Assembly: GCA_013397075.1 (NCBI GenBank)
Contig: VWZS01005959.1
Location: 1-64,000, forward strand
Reading direction: 5' to 3'
DNA: 64,000 nt
Source: Rhabdornis inornatus
Taxonomy: Eukaryota; Chordata; Aves; Passeriformes; Rhabdornithidae
Shown here piece after piece: positions 8,801 through 20,800 of this stretch; positions within the stretch are counted from its first letter, which is position 1, and the number at the start of each line of letters is the position of its first letter. The translations under genes and the position numbers were made by a program. The notes beneath the pieces are model-generated. The model was not told the DNA's origin, did no database searches, and was given only the letters and a program-made list of their open reading frames with translations.

Positions 8801-11800
8801 CTTTGGAAGGGCAAATAGGAGAGACTGCTTGCTTTCTGCCACTTAGACTTGCAATTGTGCCTGCATGTGTTAACTAAAAAGAAAATATTTTAAGCAAGCT
8901 CATTCTCCTCGATTCAGGGAAAAGGAAACAAGTACTGTGTCCCTATTTTCTACCCAAAAATGTGTCCTATGTAGTGTTACACTTTTCACTCCAGTGAATG
9001 ACTGGGCTCCATTATAATTATCTATTATAAAATGGATAATTCTATTTGTTTTTGGGCTAGGTGAAATGTATTAATAATTTTGCACAGAATTTTGTGAGGG
9101 AGGGAATGGCTATAGTGTTATAATAGGATATACATAAGAAAATTATTATTATTATCTGAATTGATGTTTGCCTGGAACAACTAAATAAGAATCCTAGCCT
9201 TTTTTTTTTTTTTCCATTTAACAAAACACCACTATTATGTAGCTCACCAATCGGAATACAGCTCAGTTGCCAGCTCACCAGTGTCTGGTGTTGCAGCATA
9301 CATTTTCTCGTATAAACTAATCCCGCAGTAATTGCTTCTTTTTTCCTTTTTCCACGCATTTTCAGCAGTAGTGTCTTAGGAGAGTCAAAATGTAATATTT
9401 ACTGGAACTAACATCTACTGTGTTGCAGTGATGAAAATGTGCATGGACACTATCCCAAAGCATTCTAACTGCTTTTAATATTAGTTATTTTAGCTTTTAG
9501 GTTGGTGTATGTGTGGTCACTTCACAAGGGGACTGGCACAGCTGGCAGGTCACATAAAGTGGAGGGGGAAAATCCTTGAAAACAGTGAAGTGAAGAGGAC
9601 GGCTGGGTGCAGAACGTGACGGGGTTGAAGAACATTGCCGGGAGTGATAAGATCAGTGCTCCACTGCCTGGATAAGCAATTTGTTGCTTAGGTATGTCAG
9701 CTAGAAAGAACAATGTGCCTGCATCATGCGGGATCTTTTTAATGACTTTTTCCTGATTTCTCAAGTTGCCGAAGTTGTGATTTGTGTTGCTAAAGCCTCT
9801 CACATTTGCAGTGTTGTTTTCACTGGTACTATGATTCCTGAGATGTGTAAGAGGAGGTGGTGTTGCTGCTGGCTGTGGGATTTGGAGGTGATGGTGTTCT
9901 GCACCACGAACATTGTTTTAAACAGCAGGGTGTGAACGAGGAGCCTGTACATTACAAACCTCAACTACAACTGCAGATCCTCAAGGCAGACAGAAACAGC
10001 AGGGCTCCCACCATTATGACATTGTTCATTTAATGAGACAGAAAGGCTCGTTTAGTTTGGGATTGTGAAGTGCTGATAATATGTGATTGTGCCACCTCAG
10101 TGAAAATGGCTCACCTGAAGTTTAATAGTTTACCTGACCTTTTTCAGTGTGGTGGTTTGTTTGGTTTTTGTTTTTTTTGTTTGTTTGTTTTTTGTTTTTT
10201 GTTTTTGTTTTTTTTGTTGTTTTGGGGGGTTTTTTGTTTTTTTTTTTAATTTTTTGGGTTTTTGTGTTTTTTTTTTGTTTTGGTTTGGTTTTTGGGTTTT
10301 TTTGTTTTGTTTTTTGTTTGTTTGTTTTTTTGTTTGTTTTTGTTCTGCTTTTTGGTTTGGTTTGGCTTTGGGTTTTTTTGTTGGTTGGTTTTTTTTGGGG
10401 GGTTTTTTGGTTTTGTTTTGTTTTGTGTTTTTTGTTTGGTTTTTCTTTTTGAGGTTAGCTGCAGAAAAGTGGTAAATTAAAGAAACGTCATCAGATCTGT
10501 ATCACTGATCTATAATAGGTGTGGTAGGCTCTGTATTGCCCAAACAAGAAGCAAATCCCTCTCTCTCTCTCTCTTCTAATTACAGTGTTGATTATATCTC
10601 TGCAAGCAGAGATCTGGTTGCTTTGCCCCAGTTGTGGAGGTTGGTGCTACCTGTGCATTTCTAGAGCAGGCAGGTCAGTACTGGCTCTTCTCAAGACTAG
10701 TGCCTCTGCACTACCTCTTAGTTTTAGAATGCCCTACTGCATTTTAAATCTGCTAATTGCCAGTTAATGGACTTCCAGAACAGCATGCTGCTGAGAAAGT
10801 TGGATTCCTGTCTGGTGGGAGTGCTTCATGTCCTGCTGATTCCCACTTTCTCATCCAAATGTATGGTTTAGTTTGTTGCATTTGTAGGACTTCTCCAAGC
10901 ACATAGCATTTTCATCATTAATGGTACCATTTCTTGAAAAAAAAATTACCCCAAACCCTACATGTATGAATACGTAAGTTACACACACATATGTGTGTGT
11001 CTGTGATAAGCATATTCTATGTATATAGAGGGGTGCGTGCACACAAGCACTCTTGTGCCACAGAAAGGGAAATATCTTGATTATGCTGTAATTCATTATT
11101 CCAACCTGATCCCCACAGTGTTTCTCTTGACCTTAACAAGAGTCTACTCTGATTGAAGAACAGGGAGTCAGATCTTGCCTTTGAAGATCATTATTCCAAA
11201 TTAAATGCTTCTACTATGCTTAATTAGTATACATCAAACACATAATGTATGGAATATGTTTGAAAAGGGAGGACTCCCTTAGGCTTCACATGTAGTTTCA
11301 TGCCTTTATTTCAGTATCGCTAAGGCTCCATTCCCTATTTCCCAAAGTGTGTGGGAAATGCTGAAGAGGGTGATGAAGCTCAGTGCCATCATCTCACAGC
11401 ACTGGTGACTTTCTGGACTACTTTGAGTTGTCCTTCTTTTAAATATGGGATTCTGAGAAGGGGAGAACTTGACCTGTCTCATCTTCAATTTGATGCATAA
11501 AGACTAAAAGGAAAGGAAAGGCCCACTGCTGAAATTTTGTTATTTATTATACGATACTGTAAAAATGATGTCTCTTAGAACTGGTGTGAAGGAAGATTAG
11601 TTTTTGCTTGCTCCAGGAGCCAACTGATGTTGTCAAGGAGGTAAAAATACTGATTTCAACCTTACTGGTCCCATGTGAGGCTGCCACAAAGCTGAGCAGA
11701 TAATAGACCTTTCTGTGTTTCTTTCTTTCTTTCTTTCTTGCTTTCTTTCTTCAAAGAGACTGGTTATAACACATTGAATAACACTCTGTCAAAGATGCAG

Positions 11801-14800
11801 GAGCTGTGGTATGCACTGGAGCCAGTGAAGTTCACAGCTAGTGTATGAAAAGGAAATTCGGATGACTCTTACAACTCAGTCTTTTTACAAGCTGAACATC
11901 TGAAATGTTTCTTTCCTTGTAACACTTATCTACAATCTTGGTATGATGTAATTTAGATTTTTGACTGTGTAGCAACTGGATACAGTATATCCAGCAACTT
12001 CTTAAAAAGAAAAAAATGCAGACAAGACCAAAAAATTTGTATGGTGTGGCTAGAATCTACTTGTATGGCTAGAATTATTGCAGTTTGAAGCTTATAATCT
12101 GGATTTCTTCCAGTCTGGTGACTAAATACTTTTGGATGACATTTGTTTTTTCAACAGTTTATTTAATTAAAAAAAAAAAAAGCAAGAGCTTTAGTGGCAC
12201 AAAGTATCAGGCACTGCAGATGTTACATGAAGTCCTTTTTCACTGATGTTTTAGTCCTAAAACCCAGTGAGACAGAAGTTTTCAGGTAAAAACATCTGAC
12301 AGCTTGAGCTGCTGTGTGGCTCCTGTGTGTTTCCCCAGGAGCCTCCCTGGGCAGTCAGGATTAGCTGCAGCTTCCTGAGAGGGTTCCAAGGTCATCCCTG
12401 GGGGATGAATTATTTTATAATAAGGTGAATTGAGTGACTTTATTTAAAGACAGAGCCTTATATACCTAGTTTTTAATTTTATAATTATCATTATAAATGT
12501 ATACTTTTACAGTATGAATTTTAAGAAAAGGATTTAATTTGTGGAGTAAGAATGAGTGGAACATTGATTGCCTCCATTGTGAAGGATTAAGGGTTCATTA
12601 TTGGGAAAACCAAACTGGCTTAGTTGGTTGGTTTCTTTTTGTGTGGTTGTTTTTGTTGGGTTTAGTTTGTTTTGGCAGTTGGTTTGTTTGTTTGATTGTT
12701 TGTTTTGAGGGGAAGACATTTTTGTTTTGTATCTCAATACCTGAAGCTTAAGCACGGTAGTTTCTCATAATTTTGTACCATTGTGTTTATCAGTCATAAA
12801 CAAGGAAACCAGATCTTCCTTTACTTATTTTAGCCACCCAACGAATAAAGAATTGGGCTGTTTGAAGAAACTAAGTGGGACATGCCTTTTGCTTTATATA
12901 CAGTGCACGAGTGCCTGGTTCTGGTTGATAGCCCAATATCTAATTCAGAGTATTCTATCTTTTATAAAGTTGGTAGTTTTAGAATTGTGTAGCAAGCCTG
13001 GGACTCCCTCCTCGTTTTCAGCTCCCAGTGGAGTTCAGTATCTGTTTATCTGCTGTGCTCGAGGACTGCAAATTTAATTTTTAAAGGTGACAATGATCTT
13101 GGAATGCATTTTTTATACATCTAATTCTTTGGCATATTCTATATTTACCTCTTTACAATGTTGGCTTATATGTGATTTCATGTAAGTAAAAAGAGACTGC
13201 AACAATCTCATGAAAACAAGACATAAAATATACTATTCAGAGAAAATGTGAAATAATAGCCAACTTGTCCAAACAGTTTTTAGCCTTAAGCGTTTTTCTA
13301 ACTATTTAAAAAATGTTTTTGTAATCGTGTTATTGTGCATATGTTAATACATTTCCAAAAGCATGTTTTTTCACGTCTCTCTCTCTTCACTAACAGTAAG
13401 AAGCTGCAATACAAATATAGTTTGAGTGAATTCTGCGGGTTTTTTCCAAATAAGGTTAGATTTTTTTTCTTGGTTGAGATGTTTTGGGATCTCTGCCAAA
13501 AGATTTCTACCTCAGCTTGGTGGGTAGTTTTTCTTCCCTTTCTTTGCAGTGTCTCTGAACTGTCATGCGAGGATTATCAAATATGTTTTGAAGATGCATT
13601 CAGACACTGAAGTAGTATCTGTGTGAAAGGCAAGTAATCAACAGACATTTTTACTCCTTTTCTGACATTTACACACAGCTTCGTTGTCTCTCTTCAGACT
13701 GTCACATCAGATGTGCTGTTCTCTCAGACTCTGCCATTTCTGGTTCAAGAGTAGTTTTTATTCTCCTCTGACAAGCTGTTTGTATAAGTACCTTTTAGTT
13801 TTACACAGTCACACATGGCAGAAATATTTTATGTACTTGGATTGGTTGTGGTTCCTTTTTTATTTTTTCATTTAGCTCAATTTTTTAATGTTTTTCAAGT
13901 GAGAAAAATCTTTTTAACTCCCTTTTTCTGTCGAAGAAAAAATAGTACATTTACGATATACAGTTGCTTGGCAAGGAGAGTGGATTTGTTCATTTTATGA
14001 CATGTCAGGAAACGTATAAAAAGTCTCATAATGAACAGAAAGCTCTAATGAAGTTGTCCAGTTCATGTGGACAAATGGCAGGGAGTTTATTGAATATGGG
14101 TAGCCCCCAATTTGACTAAAAGACAAAAGCCATGGGAAAAATTAATTAAATTGTTTTTGATGCCATGGGTTACAGTGTCTTGGAGCAACTGATAGCTGAA
14201 GTTTCTAGCAGTTGAGGCCTAAAAATGTGAAATCTAAAAGCAGATTTTCAGCACCAAGCACTTTTCACTGCAAGCTCTGGCATCCACAGTGGTGCATGGG
14301 CAGCAAAGCACTTGGGCTGTGCAGGCACAGGGCTGGTGAGGGGCTCCCACGAGCTCGGGAAAACCCTGATGGCTTGGCCAGCTCTAATGATAGAAAACTC
14401 CAGCAGCCCAACCTGATAGAGACAGAGAACCACCCTCTCTGGAGTAATCAAAGCAGTCATTAGTATTTAATGGGATTCTATTGGAGAATGCTTTGGATGG
14501 TGTCTTAGCTGTTTCATCACGTCTTTAGGTTTTTTTCCCCCAAAATGTTAATTATATTTAGTGCAAAGATAATTTTTGATACAGGAAATGGCAGCTAAGT
14601 CTTTATTGGCGAATGAGAGATGGTTCCTTCTGAGCTACCTGCTTTGGCCTTTGTTCCTGATCAGGTGATGTTTTCCAGCAACAGGGATGGAGAGGAAGAT
14701 TGACAGTTGTGATTCCTGTCTTGAGGAGTTTGACCTGCTGCTCCTTTCTGCTTGTAAAGGCTCAGCTGTTCACAGCCACCATGGCTGCTGCTGGTTTGGG

Positions 14801-17800
14801 GAACATGTTTTATGTTTCACTGAGCTGACAGGAGGAAAAACCATTTTCCCTGTGCTGAAAGGAAGGTGGCTGGGATTCTGAGAATGGAAGCTTCTCTCTC
14901 ACCTGTCAGCTCTGTCAGCGTGTAATGAGTTGTCAAAGTAGGTGGTGAAGGACCAGACGGCAGAGCACTCTTGGTTGGTTACTTGTGAAGCAGTGTAGTC
15001 TGTAAGCTTGTCTCCTTTCCTGGCTGGTCCGTTTGCTGCTCTGAAGCACGTCTGCAGGGTTATGGGCTGAGGCAGGGATGTGTTTCCAGCCTGGGCTGGG
15101 AGTGCAGAAATCATTCTCCTTCCAGGTAGGAAACGGAGCTCCAGCTGCTGCTCAGAGTGGCAATAACAGGTAGTGCACAATAGTGCTGGGAAAGAAGGAA
15201 AGCAGAGATTGGAGCCAGAATTTGCCACTAAAAGGGAGTATATGGCAACAGTGGAGGGATGAGACTCATATAGTTCGTGCTTTTCACTGCTGGAGCATCT
15301 CTGCTTTATGTCCAAATGCAAACCAAAGGACAGATTAGCTGACTGAACCATTAACTTTTAAGATGCAGACAATCAAGGTACTCTTGAGTAGAAGTGGAAA
15401 CTTAATTCATGATACTAATTCTGTTTCTGTGCTTGGTTCATAATAAAGCAAGTTTGTGCTGATTTCACTGACAGGATCACTGCTTGCAAAGCTCCAATAA
15501 GCTCTGTTAATGTCTGCACCATTACTGCACTCAGGGTAGGGCTACAACTTTTTTTTTTCCATGTCTTCAAAATGTGAAGTGCTCCAACTTCTATTTTTAA
15601 CTCTGCTAAGTGAAGTGAGATTAAACATGAAGCAGTAGTCCGCAGCAGCAAGTAATTTTTCCAGAATGAGTGTAGAAACCTCATAAACACAGATCTCTTT
15701 TATTGTAAGAGAACAGAGGGGGAGAAGAAAAGGCTAAACACTTGGTCTCCAAAGGGAACAACAGGTCATGTCACCAGTTCCAGGTCTGTCACTGTGTCTG
15801 TCTCTCTTTTCCTGCTTTAACTCTCTCCCTTGATTTTTTTTTTTAATTTACCATCTGGTATTTTCTGTCCTGTCTGGATTTCTTTCTGCCTTTTATTTAC
15901 TTCTCAATCTTTAGCAATAGTCCATTAAATGGCTTTCATTTGTTGAGGGTTCTTGCTTCTGAATCCAGCTCTTTCAGGACTGAAGAAAAAAACATTTTTA
16001 GACTTAATAATGTAACCTCTAAAGATCTGTATGTTCTCCAAGAAAAGAGCTCCCTTCTGCTGAAGCATATTTCAGAGAGCACATGTGTGTGCACATTCAT
16101 TTTGAAAGAGGTTGAACCTCTCAAACTTGTCTGTAATACAGTTGCATATTTAAGAACTACTGGAAATGTGACATTTCTTTCCTTCCACCCCAAGTGGCAA
16201 AATGCTTTATAAACCACAGCAAAGAATTGGACTTGAGTGGGGAGAAAACTGGTGGTGAAGTCTGGGATTTTTTTTTCACTTTGCTATAATTCAGTGGAGT
16301 ACAGGTTGGACAATTTATATTTGTATTTTTAATTTCAGTTTGTTTATATTTGTAATCCTCCTATTTCACCCTTGTTGTTGCAAGTATATCTGCTAGTAAT
16401 AGAACTTCTGCTTTGTTCCGTATTTTATCTCCCTCCAGCCCATCCAACCTATCTGTGCTCTCTGAGAAGCACTTTCCAGTGCCTTTTTTTCTTGTATAAC
16501 TCCTCCTCTTTCTATTTTAAATAATACAAGTGATTTGAAAAGTTAGGAAGGAAGGGCTGGTGCTTTTTTTTATGTTTATTGCTTAAAATCCAAGCTTTTA
16601 GTATCTACTCATAATCCGAATCTGCAGGCATCATGTGGATACCTACCTATGACCAATGTTATCCATGGGTGGGCTTGTTCTGTTTTTGTTATTATTGTTT
16701 GTTCTTGTTTTGTAAGTGCTGTAAGGCCTAGACAGAGTAGGTCCAGACTGAGTAATCCAAATAATTCTCAGTTTTCCTTCAGCTAAAGATGTTTTCTGGA
16801 GTGGGGGAGCTGCTTGGAGCTCAGCCCAGCAAGCGCAATGTGACCACAGAACACGGCTCAGGTTGAGGCTCCTCTGGTGGCTGCCTGTTTTCATCAGCCT
16901 TTCATCCTCCTTTGTCGTCAAATGCATCTCCACACTGCAGAAAAATGACACATTCTGCAAATTAATTGGGGAAGTGGTATTTTATGGTGTTGTGAGTTCA
17001 AACAGGTCATTTCTAGCAGCTGCACCAACTCCTGGCAGGAGCAGGCTGGAGAAAAAAATGTCGTAAAAGCGCTTCACATGCTTTTGAAAACTAATGCTAA
17101 GATCTCTTTTGTGTTCAGTTGTAGGCTAGGTCAAAAATAGCTGAGTATTTACTCCCCTGTGATTGAACTTTCAAGCAAAAAAAAAGTAATTTTAACAGAG
17201 AGCATAGTTTGGTGAGCTAGTATGCAAAAAAATAAGTCGGTATTTAGGGGATGTCTGCTTGGTGGGAGCCTGGGAATTGTGGGGGTGAAGATGGAGGAGT
17301 CAGGGAAGAAGCATGGAAGTGACCCATTGAGAATAGTTTTTTCCTTCCCTGCATGCAATTGACGAGTCTGTGTGGAATAAGCTTAATTATATCAGGAACA
17401 CAGGAAGAATGTAATTTTGCCTGAAACTTCATCATCCACGCACACATTTTTCCCATCTGCAGTAGCAGTTCCTAATTTTTGTGTTGGTGTGTTGCAAGTC
17501 TTCCCATCCAAGAAGAAAACTTGATGAAAATCAGAAGTTCAAAATCAGAAATTCAAAAATATTTACAAGTCTGCTGAAACTCTGTTGACCTGGTGAGTGC
17601 CTCCTTGGCAAGGAATCAAAAGGTTGGAATAAAAAAAAATAGTTGTTGTAGAAGACCTGTTACAGACTAGGAAAAAAGTAAGCTACAGGGTTTAAACAAT
17701 GTATGTATATATTAACCTCTTAATGGTTCACGGGTTCAATGGTTCTTTTCTCTTAGCAAGCTGTTTTATTTCAGTTTTAGCTTTATCTACAGCTCCATAA

Positions 17801-20800
17801 GAGGCAAATAACAGTAATGCTGGGACATTGTATGGAATGTGAGTAGAAGAATTCATGTGATCTCACATGGAATGGATGAAAACTTAAAGATGAGTTAAAA
17901 ACTTTCTACTTTGTGGTAGAAATACTGAATGTATTAAGGTTACTTGTGATTTCTGACTTAGAAATTTGTGGGGGGCATAGAAGCCTTTAGTTTTGGTTTT
18001 TGGTTTGTTTTGGTTTTTTTTTCAGAAAAGGTGGATCACCATTTCCAAGTGCAGACAGGCTGCAGGCTGTTGTATATAATTTTATCTTAATTCTGATTCT
18101 CAGGAGAGCTCTTGGGCTGTAATAAACAGTGTTTGTGAGGCGCAACCTGCCAGCTAGTTGAAAACCTCCACTGTCTCCAGAAACGTGGGAAAGTCTTCTG
18201 GACTTATATCCAGGGAACATCTGTGGGAACAGCTCATTTGTTATAGGGCTGGGTATCTCAGCAGCCCTTGGGAGAGTCAGGCTTACAGGTACAAAGGAAG
18301 ACCCAGAAATAAAAGGGTTGGGAAGATACTGGATTCCTCCTGTCAGAAGCTGCTCTTAGCAGAGGAACACAAATTTCCTCAAAAAAAAAGCTCTTTGCTG
18401 AGCTTGACAAATAGCACAGTGTCAACAGCACTCATGTGCTGTTCTGAGCTGCATCTCTTCTCCTGCAGGCAGCAGCTGTTTGCCCCCAAATCCAGTAAAT
18501 GTTTTCTTCTGAGGCTGATAAATGAAAGAGCTGCACGTTGGTGTTACCCAGAATTGGCTTTGTGTGGTGAAGATGTTCAGCTGAGCAAGGTTCCTTAGCA
18601 TGCTCCTTGTGTCTGCAGCTGCTTCCACATCTCCCTGCATGCATTCCTGGGGTCTGAGAAATGGCTTTTGGGGTTCTATTTCTAAAAGCACATACATGAG
18701 AAGGGCTGTGATGCAGGAATAGCCTTTTACCTCAGCTCCCAAAATCGTGAGGAGGCGAGTTCAGTAGCACAGTCCATGGCACTGATTTGTTTGTTTCCTT
18801 GAGTTGGGGATTTCTTTGTGCTACAGGCTGGCAGCAGCCTGCAGTTCTGAGGGTGAGCTGGAGGAAATGCCTCCACATGCTGGTATGTCCCGCTCTTAGA
18901 GCTCTTCTGTGATGGTTGATAAGTAATGTTTTATTTCTGAGAATAAAATGTGTTCTTTTTTTCCCTAGTGGGTTTTACCAGTTGTTATTTCTCACTAGTA
19001 CTGCGTGCTTGTCAGGCTTTATTTCTCAGAAGAGATAATGAATTTAAGTCTGTTTTCCTCTTCTGTGTACCAGGGCACATGTCTGATGGATCTAATTAGG
19101 CTAATACAAAACTCTCCAGATTATCAAACACTGTTTCATTAAGGAAATGGTATTTGAAATCATATTTTTATTGGCTGAATTGTGTTTGAAGACGTAGTGG
19201 GTATGTGTTGAAGGAGAACACAAGGAGAATTCAGTATGACCAAAACTGTTTCTTGCTGTTCAAAAGCGTCTGCCCAGCCTCTGGAAAGTATGGCCTGTCA
19301 CTGTGGGCAGGATTTGTGTGCTTGTAATATGGTATACTGTCCATAAGCTGTGCTTTCTAGGAGGGAAAAGAAAAAATGTTTTATTAAATCACAAAATACG
19401 TAATGTGAGGAAATTTTTAATATCTATTGATGCTGTCTTACAGACTCTAGTTTTGAAATAGGCTTTTCTTGCTTAGACATTGAAGTGAATAGTCATAGTA
19501 AAGTTAATTTATATTTTGCACTGGCATAGAACAGCTGTGATTCTATACATTCTTAAGAGAACTTCTCTGCTTTTTGTTAGTTGAAGATTTTTATGTTGAA
19601 ATGGTAAATTATTTGTGATTACCAACAAAAACTGAAAATAGCTGAGAGTATAAAGTGTCTGTAACATAATGATGTGTCACTAACAGTTCAATGACTGAAG
19701 GTGTGGTAGTTACTCTGCACTTTAAGGTCTGTCTGGACTAAGTAATTGGCGTTAATAAGATGTATCACTCTAGAACCAATGCTGACAGTGATTCAGCTCT
19801 AGCAGCAGATGGATCAAACAGGTTTCAATACCTTCAAGTTCGGAGGATTTTCCAGTTAGGATGCTGAACTGCACATGTATTGTTTATTCCAGCAGTGAAA
19901 CAATCTTGACCATGGCAGTCAGAGTTGAACAACAGCTGATCATTGTCCTGGTAGTGATAAATGCCCATCTGAAACTCCTGGGGTTTAATAGCATGAGAGG
20001 GAGATAATTTTAATCAGATATATTTTATCTGTCTCTAGTTATAAGTGCAGAAGAACCACTCATGTTCTAACTTAATCAATTCTTATAAATATCAATCAGA
20101 TGTATTCACTATAATTTGATATTCTGTGTAATAAATGAGCATTGTTAAAAGTAATAGAAAGTATTGTTTGTAATGCTGTGCAGAATATGACTGGAAATAT
20201 ATTTTTTTGCCAAGTTAAATTAAAACGTTTCCCCAAGCTTAAAGAAATTCTGAACGGAGGCCCTTCATATAAGCAATGGAGTAGAACTACATTTGTTTAA
20301 AGAGTGAATTGTGTAAATGTTCATGCAACAAGAGACCGAGAAGATCAGCAAGGACTTTCTTTCATTCTTTTTCCACAGTGAAATGTTTCCAAGTTAAGAT
20401 GAAAAAGAATACTAAAATGAGTTACTGTTCTTATATGACTTGAAAACTATTATAGCCAGTGGGATTTGTTGAGGAATTTCAAAGAAAATATGTCTCCATT
20501 AATTAATATCTTCATGCAGCTGTACCAAAATATAACTCATTGATTGTTTGTACCCACTTCCAGTTAATATTTTTAGAGGAATTTTTAAGTAGTAGTTATA
20601 TTTCCAAGAAGAGATTCTAGTCTGAGTGATGGATTACAAGGCTATATTATTTAAGGTATGCATTATCTGATAAATACTCCACCAAAATACAGTATAATTG
20701 TTACCTTTTGGGTTCTTGGCTGTGTGCAGTAAGTTTCTTTTATGTGTAGAGTATAAAACCATCCATATTATATGTACATGTGCACATGTGTTTATGAGGG

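Noticed and set aside
10147..10480. Three overlapping hydrophobic open frames (Phe/Val/Leu-rich)
   Set aside because: A sequence of only G and T cannot form stop codons other than by rare A, so open frames are a composition artefact.
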